DNA from: Nectonema munidae | Taxonomy: Eukaryota; Nematomorpha; Nectonematoida; Nectonematidae | Assembly (NCBI GenBank): GCA_030549495.1 | Contig: JAUIRK010000855.1 | Location: 2,599,501-2,663,500, forward strand | Direction: 5' to 3' | DNA: 64,000 nucleotides | Part shown: positions 23,428 through 35,818 of the stretch, piece by piece | Position numbering within the stretch: position 1 is the stretch's first letter | How the letters are laid out: each line of letters starts with the position of its first letter | Made by a program: the position numbers and the translations under genes | The notes under the pieces: generated by a model | What the model was told of the DNA's origin: nothing | The model's input: the letters and a program-made list of their open reading frames with translations, nothing else | Database searches by the model: none

Positions 23428-24752
23428 GTAATATTAAATCATTCACTTTATTCTCTTCTCAATATTCATTTGTTCTGTCATTTTAAAGTTTTGAACATAA
23501 AGTTCTCAAATTTCTTGATAAAATTATTTTGTAAAATCTAATTTCTAATTTGTCTTTTTGCCATTTTTTTGTCCTTTTGAAAAGGCGAAAATTAATTGCA
23601 AAAATCCAAAAAAGCTAAAAAAATTTTACGTAAATAAGATATATTTTTTATGAAGAATTTGATGCAATTTGATTGGTTAATTTTTTGTTAAAATCACTCA
23701 TCCAATTTCATCTCTTCATAATTTTTCGAATCTTAGTTTGCTTTAAAATTAAATAATATTTTTCAATAATAACAGCAGTAGAGCGGATCTTAAACAAAAA
23801 AAAATTAATTTAAAAAATAATAATTTTTTTTTATTTTATTAAATTTTAATAAAAATTTTAAATTTTGGTTTATCAAAAAGACCAGAGCAATTAGCAAAAA
23901 ATTTGAATTTATATTCTAAAGATTTGACTTAATTTTTGACTTTTAATAGATTTATTATATTCTTTATTTTTTAAAATTAAAAATAATTTATTAAAAAATC
24001 ACTCCAGTTTAAAATAAAAAAATTACTAAAAATAATACATCAAACTTTGGCATACATTTAAAATACTATTTGAAAGACGTGAAAATTTTTCTTTACATAG
24101 AAATATTTATTCAACATTGAAAATAATCTAAGCAGATTTTGAAGTTGCTTGATAGTTTTGTAACGATAAAAATTCTATCTATAAACGATAAATATTTCGC
24201 AATAATGGTAAAAATTTGATTCAGAATAATTTATTTTTGCTTCATCTATTTGAAACATTTCGCCAAGCTTCATATATTTTTGAAGATTTTTTTATGCAAA
24301 ATTTACATCGTTTTTATTATTTTCAGTTTTTTAATATAAAAAAAATTTCCTCTATAAAAATATCTAAAAATTATTTTCAAAATTACAATTTATTGAAAAA
24401 TAGAGAAAATAGGGTTGTAAAATCAAATATACATAAAATCGCGTTTGAAAATATTGCCAATAAATAGATCCATTAAAAAGATGAAAAGTATTTCAATAAA
24501 TCAATATAAAATTTATCCGACTTATGTTTAGAACTTATTAATGTTTCACAATTAAACTTGCAAACATGTAAAATCATGCTTAGTTATTTTTATCATTGAT
24601 TAAAAAGTTCCACAAATCAATACAACAAATCACTTTAGAATATTTCTTCATGATGATAAATGCAAAAATCTTTTCTTAAAGGTTTATAAAATACTTATAT
24701 GCCCCCTTCCCATATGTTGTTACACATTTCGCTGTATTTTCACTTTCTTTAG
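23428..24752. other. Intron, nothing recognised
   Basis: Very AT-rich; no repeat or coding motif seen. Confidence 0.6.
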
Positions 24753-24849
24753 GTAAACGAAGAATGTGTTGAAGCTGTTCATCCAAGATACGTCTGCAGA
24801 TGCAGTACAGGTTTTAGTAGAAAATCAAATGGATTCTGTGAAATGATTG
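24753..24849 (+). CDS. SEA/EGF membrane protein, long form: EGF-like domain 2, second half
   Basis: A 97-bp exon, phase 0 in, phase 1 out (acceptor CTTTCTTTAG, donor GTAAGT). VNEECVEAVHPRYVCRCSTG continues the cysteines of the previous exon to give C-x8-C-x5-C-x9-C-x1-C-x11-C, nearly the same spacing as the EGF domain at 38138. The phase-1 exit fits the 38138 exon exactly (Gly at the junction). No stop-bearing terminal exon could be found in the next 10 kb. Confidence 0.8.
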
Positions 24850-25613
24850 GTAAGTTTTCAATATTTTCATCTAACATATGGTAGGAGTGAATCAGAAAAA
24901 ATAGCATTATTAAAAGAATTCCACTAAAAGCATGAATAATGTAATAAAATCTCTTGGAACAGATTTTTTTTGATTGATCAGTTAATTGAAAAATCAATAA
25001 ATAATTATCATATTGAATTTACAAAAATTTCAATAATATAGATTTTGGATTTAGTGAATTAATAAATTTGTAATATTTGCAAAATTTATTATCTAAATAG
25101 TAAAAATCATGATTTAAAATTTCTACGCCCCCTCTCCCAAGCAATATAAATTATTTGCTGATATAGAGCAATCTCATTTGTTCTCCATCAAAAGAATTTT
25201 TATGGGAGGAATGCTTTCAATTCTTTTTTTGCTGGAAGGCTTTTGAAACAAGATTGAGCACTTAGTTTGATGAATGGAAAAAGTATGTATATATATATAT
25301 ATGTGTAGAACACATTTTTCATCCTTCTTTTCCATGGAATGTAATTTTTACATGGAAACAAATTGCGTATACGATACGTAAAGTGTAAAAAAACATACAT
25401 GCTTTCATTGGACAAGAACTTGAAGATTGCTTCAGACAATATTATAAGGGGTATTTACAATTACACATCAAAGATATTTTTTCCCATCCTCTTTTTTCAA
25501 TTGTTCACATGAAACATTAAACTCGTCTCCTCCAGGAATAAATCATAGGGATATATCGACTTGCTGATTGTGTATGACTTGTTTATTTTTTTAACAATTT
25601 GTACTACTTGTAA
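24850..25613. other. Intron, nothing recognised
   Basis: AT-rich with a short (TA)n run near 25288-25300. No coding or repeat signal beyond that. Confidence 0.5.
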
Positions 25614-25621
25614 CTTTGAAC

Positions 25622-26355
25622 TAGAGATGTTAAAAAACCGAAAAATAATTGAAAGGGCGTTATAAAGTAGACTTAGTTTCTCTGTCCTCATTCCCATTGC
25701 TTCATAAAGCTCAAATTCATTGTTTAAACAAAAAATTTCTGACTCAGATGGGATTTTTCGTATAAAATTTTCAAATTCGTTTATTTTGCTAATATATTCA
25801 CTTACGAGATCGTTCTCATGTGAGGAAACATCTGCGCTGATATCATTACTGGAGTTTTCAACATGACTTCTAGAGAGTTTTGTAGTATACTTTTTTATTG
25901 CTGTACGAGATGATGATAAAAAAAATTTTATTCACTTGTTCTTGAAAAATTAGAGGATTTTTATGATAAGCCATTAACGTTAGCACGTGTTTGTTTCTTC
26001 TTGGGATGTATCTTGACATCAAAGATTTCAAAATCTCATTTGAAATTGGAAACGATTTGTTGCCTTTTTCAAGTTTACCATAAACAACTTTCATCAAAAT
26101 GTCGACTTTTAACACTGCTGTATTTTGAGTGCAAAGCATTTTTAGAGTGTATTGTACATGTTGTAAGCTTTCATATATGCTTTCTATAGGTTTCCATTCA
26201 TGTTCCATAACATTTTCTATACATCCAAGAACTCCTGAGGCTTTTTGAATACATGAAAAATATTAAAACCACTTCGTAGACTACGGTTCCGGTTTTTCAA
26301 ATGTTTTTCGGAAACCGGGTAAAACCGTTTCTATAAAACTGGTTTTACATCCCTA
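25622..26355 (-). mobile_element. hAT DNA transposon, internally deleted copy
   Basis: Terminal inverted repeats TAGAGATGTTAAAAAACCG (25622) and, on the other strand from 26355, TAGGGATGTAAAACC. Flanking 8-bp duplications CTTTGAAC (25614-25621) and CTTTGTAC (26356-26363) differ at one base. Inside, the minus strand reads MEHEWKPIESIYESLQHVQY and KLEKGNKSFPISNEILKSLM, then ELYEAMGMRTEKLSLLYNAL: the C-terminal part of a hAT transposase ending just before the usual PTS..ERAFS motif. The N-terminal half is missing, so it cannot move by itself. TIR and target-site length support the hAT call. Confidence 0.85.
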
Positions 26356-27764
26356 CTTTGTACTCCTTATCTCTGCCTTGGAAGCAGTCACTTATGATCT
26401 TTAGAGCAATTCAAAGTTGAAAGTTGAATAAATTCATTTCATATAATGATACTAGAGTTAATGTATAGATTTGTACTTTTTTTTTTTTTGAAAAGTTTTT
26501 ATTTATTTTCTTCTACTCTAGTATTGAATATAGAAACATATGTGCGGTGAACGAATATAAACTCTTACTGCCATCCATTTTATTTATTGAGAGTTCACAA
26601 TAAGCTTACTCGATAGAGGAAATAAGCATAAAACATTGTCCATTCAATGCTGTACTTGATCAAGAAGAAGAAGAAGAAGATGAAGAAGAAGAAGATTTAT
26701 TTTCAAATAGAAAAAAAAGTTATATAGATTTGAAAATGATTAAAAAAATGAGTACTTATAAGCAATGAGCATATCAAAAGAATACGAGTACATTTGTTTG
26801 AAGTAAACTTGTTTGAAGGTCCATATAAACTTCAAGAAAGTATAGAAAAGATGAAAATTTAGTATAAAAACGTTTACAGACATAACAGTTTAACTGATTT
26901 TTTTTTAACTGATGAATGCAAAAGGAATGTAGAACTTGAATATCTCTTCAGCATAAACTTCTTCCAAAAGTAAGAAAGATTTTATTTGAAGCATCAAAGA
27001 AAAGCACACAAATATAATGTCTTTAAAAGCAAAGATTAAACTGGAAATGAATAGATTTTATTTATAACTTATTTATATTTTTTTATTTTTTATATTTTTT
27101 TATTTTTTTTAATGTAAATTTTGGAGAAAAAAAAGCAAAGAAACTTTCTGAAATTTGAAAAATTTTCATCCAATTCCTCTATCAAAGATTTTTTTTTCGA
27201 GTAAAGCATTGATTGATGAGTTTTGAAAGAACACACAGAAATCATGTTAATAGATAGTCTGTGTAGTAAAATAGAAAATTAGATTATTAATTTTTTTTGC
27301 AATATTATGATGGCCAATATTTTCAGATTAAAACACAACTGTGTAAAATTAATTTTGAAACATTAAAAGCTTTTGTTGAAAAATAAGTTTTATTTTAGTA
27401 AACATATAGGCCGAAATTAACGCCTACGTGATATATGAATGATATATATTTGATGATTATATTTTTGTGCGGTTTAATTGATTTCAATTGATATTTGGGA
27501 AATGCTATAATATTCCAAATTTTTCACTGAAGATAGCAATTTTTTTAATTTTCAAATCTCAATACATTTTTGGTACTCTTTAAAAATAATAAATAGAAAA
27601 ACAATCAATTATATATATTTATAGATTCAGGATTTTTAAAATCAAGATATTTTAAAGAAACCATTTTTTATTTGAAATTTTTTTAACTTGTTCTGAATAT
27701 TTTTTATATTTAATTTGTTGAATCAAACAGAAAAGGGTAAAAACATTATGGAAAGTTTCAAATA
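26356..27764. other. Intron with a (GAA)n-tailed repeat end
   Basis: 26660-26700 is a (GAA)n tract followed by GATTTATTTTC, the minus-strand image of an AATAAATC(TTC)n LINE or SINE tail. No coding sequence seen. Confidence 0.5.
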
Positions 27765-28115
27765 CACTGGAAATAAAAAGAGCTAATTTCACAACTATAG
27801 AAGACCACTAAATGTGGTAAAAATTTAAGCTTTACCATTTTTATAGTAATATTACTCTATTTTTATTAAAAATAAATATTTTAAATATTATTCTGTTATG
27901 TCAACAATCCTAATATTAGGAGTTTAATTGATACAGAGAACTTTAAAATATTTCGTTTAAGTTGATTTTTTGTCCCAATATCTTACCACATTGAAAGTGA
28001 ATTTTATCACTAAATAGGTAAATTTACAATGATTTAATAGTATCTTAAATAGTCATTGTTAGAGTAACAACCATTTAAAGTAGTTAATGGTTAAGCACTT
28101 TTGACAAAAGCTCTT
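27765..28115 (+). mobile_element. TA-target MITE, copy b
   Basis: Starts CACTGGAAATAAAAAGAGC right after a TA dinucleotide and matches the copies at 1127-1573 and 37235-37624 across most of its length. The right end is less clear because sequence diverges after CATTTAAAGTAGTT. Confidence 0.65.
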
Positions 28116-28344
28116 AAATTCTATTTTACACAGCTCCAAAGTCTCAAATTTAGTAAAATCTTAAATGTAAAAACCAAAAAAAGAAGAAATAATCACATAA
28201 AGTTGAAGCAATTCTAAACTTTAGTATAGTTTAATTTACTAACTTGCATAAATTTGTATTACCTATTTTGATAGCAAACTAATTTTAACCTAACAGTTTA
28301 CTAACGCAATTTCTCTGTGTGAATTTGAATTTGCTGGGTTTGCT

Positions 28345-28497
28345 AAGAAGAACAAGAAGATTTATTAATTATATTTGTCATCCAAATCAATAATACAATA
28401 AAAAAAAAGCATGAAAAAAAATAAAAACTAAGATTTAACAGTGGAATAACTACTGCACAAAAAGTCAGAAATGACCGTAATATGGCAGGTTTATTAA
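28345..28497 (-). mobile_element. Short (CTT)n-tailed retroelement, copy 1
   Basis: On the minus strand it starts near AACCTGCCATATTACGGTC and runs for about 150 bp to AATAAATCTTC and a (CTT)n tail. It is closely similar to 47756-47904, including TCATTTCTGACTTTTTGTGC and CCACTGTTAAATCTTAG. No coding sequence. Confidence 0.7.
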
Positions 28498-29559
28498 AAT
28501 TATGTACAAAAATGGAACAGTCATAAAGTCAAAATAAAGTATTGAGAACTTAACAACGGGTATACTAGAAATTGAAATTAAATATATCACACATTGTAAA
28601 TATTTACAACTATAATGAATTCAGTAATTACATCAGTAACAATTTTTAATGGAACACACAACATCATAATTTGATAAAAGTAAATTATGCATAAAATTTT
28701 TAAAACATTTTTGGTTTTACCATCTTCGATAAATCAAATTCCAAACTCTACATGTATCCTCTTGGATTGGATATCCTTTAAAAATTGAACAGGCAGAAAG
28801 AGAAGTGTCAAAGCGTATTGATTCTGCATCTGAGCTTTCATAAACTAGACCACATTATTTTTCCAAAAGAAATTTAACTTTTTGGGGGATGGATTATATT
28901 GTTGGAGATGAATATGGCTCGGGTAACCGTTAGTTTAATTATTCATTCGCTATGATCTACCCCCGCCAAAATTGAAAATTAAAAATAAAAGAAGTGCCAA
29001 AAATTATTCATTCATTCAACTCCTTGTAAATTTTGAATACTATTGAGTGAATTATTTTATTGATCGATTAAACGTAGTGATTTATCATTTTTACTTTTTG
29101 TTATTGATAATTTCGATTCGTCTAGCAATCATCGAAAAGTGCAATTCTATTAAAAAAAATTCGATTAATTGATTAAAAATAAAATCATTTGCGAAAATTT
29201 GGACAAATCTTAATTGCCAAAGCAATACCTAATCGATTTTCATAATTATCTTCATATTTAATACAATTTCACGAAAACAAGAATACCACGAAAAGTTCAT
29301 GATTTACAGTATCTATACACAAAATGTTGTTTAAGTTACTTTTTGGATTAATTAGCAAATAAAAATTCACATTACAACTTTTTTACTATTCAAATATTTA
29401 TATTACCAGTTGTGATTGCTTTTTGCCCCCCCCCCCTCCAGATTACGCTATCTCATTATTAGCATAGTCGGTCCCCGTCCAATAAAAGTCATTTTTTTAT
29501 GAGAGTGTTGGAAAAGTGTTGGATGTTTGTGTTTAAGTGCAGAAATACCATTTGTGATC
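28498..29559. other. Intron, nothing recognised
   Basis: AT-rich; a C-run of about ten bases near 29427-29437. No gene or repeat identified. Confidence 0.5.
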
Positions 29560-32340
29560 GCTAGTGAAATAATTTTATTGAAATTTTAGCCATGTTTATT
29601 TGTCTTGATCAAATCATTGTTTATTGTTTGATCGTGATTTGTTAACATTGAGTACAAAGTCATTTTCTTTGAACCATTTGTGTATGTTGTGGGAGTCCGC
29701 TTGTCAGTCAGTTGTCTTCAGGTAGGTTAACATTTGTGCTAGTGTAGATGTGTGATGGTAATGCCATTAGCGTATATAATTAGATTGACTTGATTATTGC
29801 TAGATGTTGCAAGATCTGAAATGTAAAATTTTGATGAGTATAGGAGACAGAGAAGTCGTACCTTGTTGTACTCCTAAATGTGCAGAGTTGGTCATTTTGT
29901 CCAGACCAATAAAAGCTAGGCTGATTTTTTTTTGGGTAAAAGCCTTTCTAAAAAACCGATTATCTCGACTTTTTCAATTTTTAGAAAATTTAAAAAAAAT
30001 TCAAAGTTTTTTAACCTATTTTTTTAATTAATTATTTTGCAAGATTTTATTTATAATTTCAGGAAATAATTAAAATGTCATTTTTGAACCTTTTTTCCAA
30101 AAATTGTATATTCCAGTTTTTTTTAAATCATAACAGATTCATAGCGAAAGAAAGAGGAGTCGCTTATGGGATGGTATTTTCATAGTTCATTACAAGTATT
30201 CTTATAAGTTATGTCTGGTGTACTGTTCTGCTTTAGTGTATGTATATGAGTGAGGACTTTGCACATATGTAGTTTGATAAAAATCTGATATATTGACCTA
30301 TTTATGACTTTTTTAATGAACGTATCAATGTTGATTGTGTCGACTCCTACTGTTCACTCTAGTAAATTGTAACTTTACATTCGCCAGGTTTTTAAGGATG
30401 AGGGTTAAGTTTGCCATATGTGTGGAATAACGTTTGCATTGAGTGACAAGTTAAGGATATGCTAATTAAAATTTTGAGTCGATAGTGTACTTATTTGTGA
30501 AAATATTTTTGATTGCATCAGGTTGAATGAACTTTTATTCCATCTGCAATGTTCAAGTTCTCTATAATAATTGTTCGAGCTTTTTTTCAATCATGTTGAG
30601 CCATTCGACGTTTTGAATGCAGTAGAGGAGTGCACATCAAAAAAATCTAGGGATGCTTTGGAATGAATATTCACCATATTAAATTGGCATCTCAAATTTA
30701 CTAAAGTGAAAGACTTGTCTCAAAAAAAGACAGTGACTTCACCATCTCCAGTTTGAGACCGATCTCAAATTTTCCAATATTATAAAAAAAATGTCTAAAA
30801 TTGCCTCACAAATTTCGCATTTATATTCTGAGAAAACCTGTATTTTTATATCTTCCAATTTGAAAAATAGGAGACAATTTTTTTTAATAACATATGTTCT
30901 GATCTATAAGGTATTATTATAAGTGGTGTACCACAAGGATCAATTTTAGCTCCCTTGTTTTCCGGAATCAATATTAATGATTTGCACAAATGTTCGATTT
31001 TTTTTGAAGACATATTGTATGCTGTTGACATTTCATAACTTTTAAAAATATGATTTTAAAATGAGAAAAAGCTTTTTCTAAAACTTGGAAAAATTTACAA
31101 ATAATTTGATACTAAAGCCTTAATTAAAAAACAAAAAGTAAGGATAATTTAATAATTGTATCGAAAAAAAGTTTGTATTGATCCTGTACTTTTTTTCAAT
31201 CATTTCTATAAATATTGTTATCAAGTAATCTTCTTCGTTTGTATATAAATTCTGGTCTATGATCATGTGAATCCGTTATATATAAACGCTAAATAAGACA
31301 ATTGCAGTAATTGATTATACAAAAAAGTTTTTTCTTTTAAAAGTAAGATTATAAAACTATTTTTCTTCCTCATCTGACTTGTAATTTGTTAAATCCAATT
31401 CCAATATTGACACTCTCAAAATGATATATTACAAAGGAAATTAAAGTAGTTTTAATCTGAAAAAATTTTCTCACACGAATCATTTGTTCAAAATGTATGA
31501 TGACTTGCTAAAATTAAAAGACCTATACTTGCAAAAGTTGAGTAGTTTTCTACTTCAAAGTTTGGATTGCAATTCGTCCAACTTATTTGAAAGTTTGATA
31601 ACCTAAACTCAAAGTGAAAGTTACTTTTTTTTTTTTTGAAATTCTCTTAATTAAGCTCTCCTCTCCAAAAAAACAGTGAGATACAAAACACGGTTATTTA
31701 TAAAAAATTCAAGGATGTAATTGGACAAAACTTTTCTTCTCTGAAAAAGTTCAAAAACTTATTAAAGTCACATCTCAATACGAAAGCCATGATGTTGATT
31801 ATGTACCAAAAAGATATGCTCGATATGTTGTCAGGTTCAGATGCCTTACTCGTTTGAGTGCTATGAAGTGTTGCTAAAACCTGTATGGTTGGTTGTGTGG
31901 AGGATTTTGATACGTTGTTTAATACGTCGTTTTCTGATCTTTGCATTTCATTGGTTGTTTATGGAATGCTGCTGTAATTTCCTTATTGTTGCTTTTTGCT
32001 TTTCCATTGATTCTTCTGCATTTTTGTGATTGACATGTCCAAGTGTGTTGCTCTTTTGTTTATAAGGCTTTTTATTTATAAGGGAAGAAAGATTTGTGAT
32101 TTTTGATGCCTCTATTTGGCATGTATTGTTTGTCTGCCTGTTGAATGTATTTGCTCTCATTTTACTGAGAGTAACTTTTTGATGTTGTTTTTGATATATA
32201 TTTGCTTGGAAAAATTTCCACCTGGCTTTGTTATATAGTTCGTACATATTTTAAAGAGATTCTTACTTTTTTTGAGTGTTATGCTGGTGAGTGTAGGAAA
32301 ATAATCCGTAGAAAGGTTTGTTAAAGTTTGCCATTTAGTG
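29560..32340 (-). mobile_element. Decayed I/Jockey-type LINE, interrupted
   Basis: Minus-strand pieces appear in LINE order: the endonuclease end (STDYFPTLTSITLKKSKN near 32300-32250), a linker (31948-32247), the RT beginning SKASEPDNISSISFWYI (31698-31946), then, after unrelated sequence, GVQQGTT.LSPILI and KWFKENDFVLNVNKS (29900-29600). Frames change many times. Sequence between about 30000 and 31690 does not belong and includes a plus-strand RT fragment. The family is different from the CR1-like LINE at 8024. Confidence 0.5.
30915..31041 (+). mobile_element. LINE RT fragment, plus strand
   Basis: Reads IIISGVPQGSILAPLFSGIN, INDLHKCSIFFEDILYAVDIS: the (G/S)GVPQGS.L.P block and the YADD block with the third residue changed (YAVD). 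About 125 bp of recognisable homology, so a dead remnant. Confidence 0.65.
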
Positions 32341-32524
32341 TTGCTTCACTTGCTGCTATATTGTTTCTGTGTAGGGGATGTGGGAGCCTTTGATGATTGA
32401 TTGTGGTATGATTTTTATTAGCAGTTTTTTTTAATGTTGGAATTGAAAAGACGAATTAGAATTGAAAAAGTCTTTAGTTCCCTAAAATAAGAATCATTTA
32501 GGTATAAAATGAGCCTTCTTCCAT

Positions 32525-33590
32525 ATATTGATTTATATTTGACAGCTCATCTCAAAAAAGGAACTTTTTATTTAAATTATTATATATAAACTTTCTTACA
32601 CATGTATACATATTTTCAAATATACTGAATTCAGGGATGATGTCCATTATTTTATGAAAATCAATCAAACCTGTCAAAAAATTGATTTATATATGACAGC
32701 TCATCTCAAAAAGGAACTTTTTATATAATTATATAAAGTTTTTTACACATATATACACATTTTCAAGTATGCTGAATTCAGTGCTGTTGTTCATTTTTTT
32801 TATCAAAATCAATCAAATATGTCAAAAAAAAAGATTTTTAAATGACAGCTCATGTCAAAATTAAAACTTTTATTGAAATACTTATAAAAAGTTTTTTATA
32901 CATATATACACATTTTCAAGTATGCCCAATTTAGTGGTGAAGCTAATTTTTTATGAAAATATATTTTATTGACAGTGTAAGATATTTTAAAACCTCTAAA
33001 TGCAAAAACTGATTCCAGAAATGAAACCAGCATGATCGATTTGGTAAAAAACATATATTTCATGTAAAATTAGAATAAATGTTTTTGGAGACACTTTTTA
33101 GAAGTAAACGCAAATTTGATGCACACTTATAGGTATTTTCAAATCCTAAATGTTAAAAATGAGTACAGAAATGAAACCAGCATGGCCGATTTAGTATAAA
33201 AACATATATTTTATGTATAATTTGAAGGAATATTTATTTGATATATTTCTGATCAATCAAAATTTTGATTGACATTTTCTAAAAATTAGCCATGATTATT
33301 GAAAAAATGACATAAAGTTTTTTGCGTTCAAAACTGAATATAATTATAAAATTTCAAGGAAGTATCTAATATAGACCCTAAGTTATAAGGTTAACTACAG
33401 ATACTGTCAAAATTTTGTTTAAAAATGTTAATTTTTGATTGACAGTTTTTGACATGAGAGGCAGGTTCATTCAGCTCCAATGAAAATGGTGATATAATTC
33501 AGACAATTTAGTAAAATTATTTTTTTCAGTCAAAAGAGGGAGGGGGGGGTGTCAATAGGGCTAATTTACGGTGGTTGTAGTTGATTAATT
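32525..33590 (-). mobile_element. piggyBac-like non-autonomous element, shortened copy A
   Basis: Reverse-oriented relative of 55253-57686. Three tandem subrepeats of about 150 bp based on GACAGCTCATCTCAAAAAGG start near 32535, 32690 and 32840. They are followed by two subrepeats containing GAAATGAAACCAGCATG and then by the outer block with AAAATTTTGATTGACATTTT. The unique central 800 bp of copy B are missing. The 33590 end keeps a G/C-run and a TTAA; the other end is not sharply defined. Confidence 0.6.
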
Positions 33591-34554
33591 AAACTTACCT
33601 AATTATTCAGTAAACATTTACTAATAAATTATTAAAAATATAAGTCTTTTATCAAAGAATTAACTATATAAAAATTAATAAAATTCTAAAATAATTAGGA
33701 TTAATTAAATTAATTTTTTGCAATAATTTTCATTTAATTTTTCATGATTTGAAATGGTAAAACTTCTTTGGCCTAAGAAAGATCGATACTCTAACTAAAG
33801 GATGATAATTTTAAGTAAACGGATTCTATTTCATAATAGTCTTAAAAAATCGCCCTCTCGCGTGCACTTCTCATCGTTCCAAACTTTTCCCTTCAACTAC
33901 ACAAAGAATGAAGAAGCATTAGCAGAGGCAACTTTCAATACATCCTTTGTGCAACAAAAATATTATTACGCGTTTTTTATATACATATATATTTCAAATT
34001 TCCTGCCTTCAAAATAGACTTAAAGAGAGCAGGCATGTTATTATTGTTTTTGCCGAAGTGATAACAACGATGTGATATGGCACGTTGTGTATGGTGTCTT
34101 GACAGAGTAGAAGAGACGTATTTTGAAGCAGGATTTAAATTCCGCGTACAATCTCTGCAACTTTTCCCGCCCCATTGTTCCGTGATAATTGTTATGCTGC
34201 TATCATCTTCAACAAAAGTGCATAACAATGAATGCCTCAAGACGTGCTGATGAGTGAGGGGATGGTGTGCGCAGAGAACACAAACGTCATGATGAGTGTG
34301 AGATAAAGAGACACATTCAGACTGAGATTAGAGGAGAATGAAGTTGCAAGTTAAAAATAGAATTAGATGAAGAGAGAGAGAGAGGGAGGGATATCAAAAC
34401 ATCAGGAAAATTGAGTGAAAATTTCATTGTGCTTTCTCCCTCTTCTTCTTAAAATGCGAAAATGAAAGAAGCACTTTTCTTTCAAAACAGAAAATATCAC
34501 CTTCAACACACACAATACCTACCTGATACAACACACGTATGCATGTGTCTAGGA
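33591..34554. promoter_or_regulatory. Upstream region of the internal promoter
   Basis: No coding sequence recognised. From about 34020 the sequence becomes less AT-rich; it includes a GAGA-type run at 34371-34388 and CATCATGACGTTTG-like words (ACGTCATGATGAG near 34285) that resemble CRE/AP-1 half-sites. Position directly upstream of a TATA box makes this a likely promoter-proximal region. Confidence 0.4.
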
Positions 34555-34591
34555 TATATAAGGGTAGTGGTGCTTTGAAACAATTTAGTCC
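34555..34591 (+). promoter_or_regulatory. TATA box and initiator of the short form
   Basis: TATATAAG at 34555-34562 and TTTAGTCC (arthropod initiator-like) at 34584-34591 are about 32 bp apart, the expected spacing for RNA polymerase II. The 289 bases from the predicted start site (about 34587) to 34875 contain no ATG, and the first ATG begins the signal-peptide ORF. Confidence 0.7.
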
Positions 34592-34875
34592 GCCATTTTG
34601 ACATCCACCAGCTTTCCTAGCTTCTTTCTCCATTCGAAAAAACTCTTGCTTTCGAGAGAGAGATAGGCATTGAATTCTAAGAGTGAAAGTAAAATTCTTC
34701 TTTCACATTCCTCTCCTTCTCCTTCATTGCATCCTGCTCTCATTGCCTTTCTGCAAGGAAAGTTTGCACACTTTTGCATTTCACTACGACATCATCACTC
34801 AACCGTCCACTTTGAGACGACACTTTTTTTCTCCTTTTTGCGTCATCTTTTCATCTCTATAGAAGTTAGGGTAAA

Positions 34876-35818
34876 ATGCAACTAAAGTTTGTATCGAAGA
34901 GTTATATGCTATTTTGTGTGATTTTCCTGACATTACTCCTTCCAAATGTTCAATCCAAGGTAAATCAGCAAAGCCAATACAAGATAACTGAAGAAGATGT
35001 AATCAGGCAGACATCTAGTCCTCGAATAGTTCAGGGTCAGGAACAAAGGCGATACGACAATGTCAAAACGTCCACAGAAAGTTACTCACATCAGCAGAAG
35101 AAGTATGAGGTGGAGCAAAAGCCTGCCGTGATTCAAAATGTCGAAGAACAAACCTTTGTTCAGCCACAAAAAACTAGAAGCCATTTCAATGTCGGTGGCC
35201 AGAAAAAGGTTTCCCAACAGCAGCCAATCAAAGGGCAAAGTCAGCGCGTCATTGAACAAGAAAGTGTGAAGACAGAGGCGGTGATAACTCCTCAATTCAG
35301 TCAACAGCAGAGAAGGAAAGTCATCGTTGATGATGGAGAAAGTAAGGGAGGCGTGATAGGAGGAGATTCAATCCTTGGAACCGATGAAGACACATTTGTT
35401 TCCGCTAACACTGCGTCAGGAAGCAATGGTCGTAATGCGCAGAGCACAACTGTTACAAATGTTCAAAATGTGGAAACATCCGAGGGAAAAGTTGTGAGTC
35501 AGAGTAAGCGTGTTCACTACACCCAAATCCCAGAGAGAGAGAGTGTTCGGCCTTCTTCGCAAGTGCGACAAGATCCGATCGTCACCACCGAAATCAAGGG
35601 AACCCACATCAAGTCTACCAAATCTTATCCTTCATCTGATGTTAAAGCAGCTGAAATCTACTCCTCCCACCCCGAACAACAGGGCATTGTTGAAGCGGAT
35701 GAGAAAACGATTCGCCAAATTTCTGCAAGTACACAAGATTATGTTCAAGGTTCCAGCGTGTACAACCCACAACAAGATGTAGAGCCCATTGGCACGTCCA
35801 CTCTAAATGGCGTAGGAA
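34876..35818 (+). CDS. SEA/EGF membrane protein, short form: signal peptide and Gln/Ser-rich stalk exon
   Basis: First coding exon of the downstream promoter, 943 bp, 314 codons plus one base. Residues 1-27 are a textbook signal peptide (basic start, hydrophobic YMLFCVIFLTLLL core, cleavage after VQS). The mature part is Gln/Ser/Val/Thr-rich, low in hydrophobics and without cysteines, so an extended, probably disordered stalk; no known domain. The reading frame runs on past the exon end, but the donor GTAATG at 35819 gives phase 1, which fits the EGF exon at 38138 (Ser at the junction). A GTAGGA donor at 35812 would be phase 0 and would not fit. The start is chosen because it is the first ATG after the predicted transcription start and begins the signal peptide. 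With the downstream exons it makes a 610-residue type I membrane protein. Confidence 0.8.

Noticed and set aside
20884-23541. Stand-alone 885-residue gene starting at ATG 20884
   Set aside because: The frame is open upstream to a strong acceptor at 20822 in phase with the EGF exon at 17314-17448, and the donor at 23428 joins the second half of an EGF domain. It is an internal exon; the last 38 codons are intron.
29427-29437. C-run as quadruplex or regulatory site
   Set aside because: A single homopolymer run without repeated G/C tracts or context; similar runs occur at random places here.
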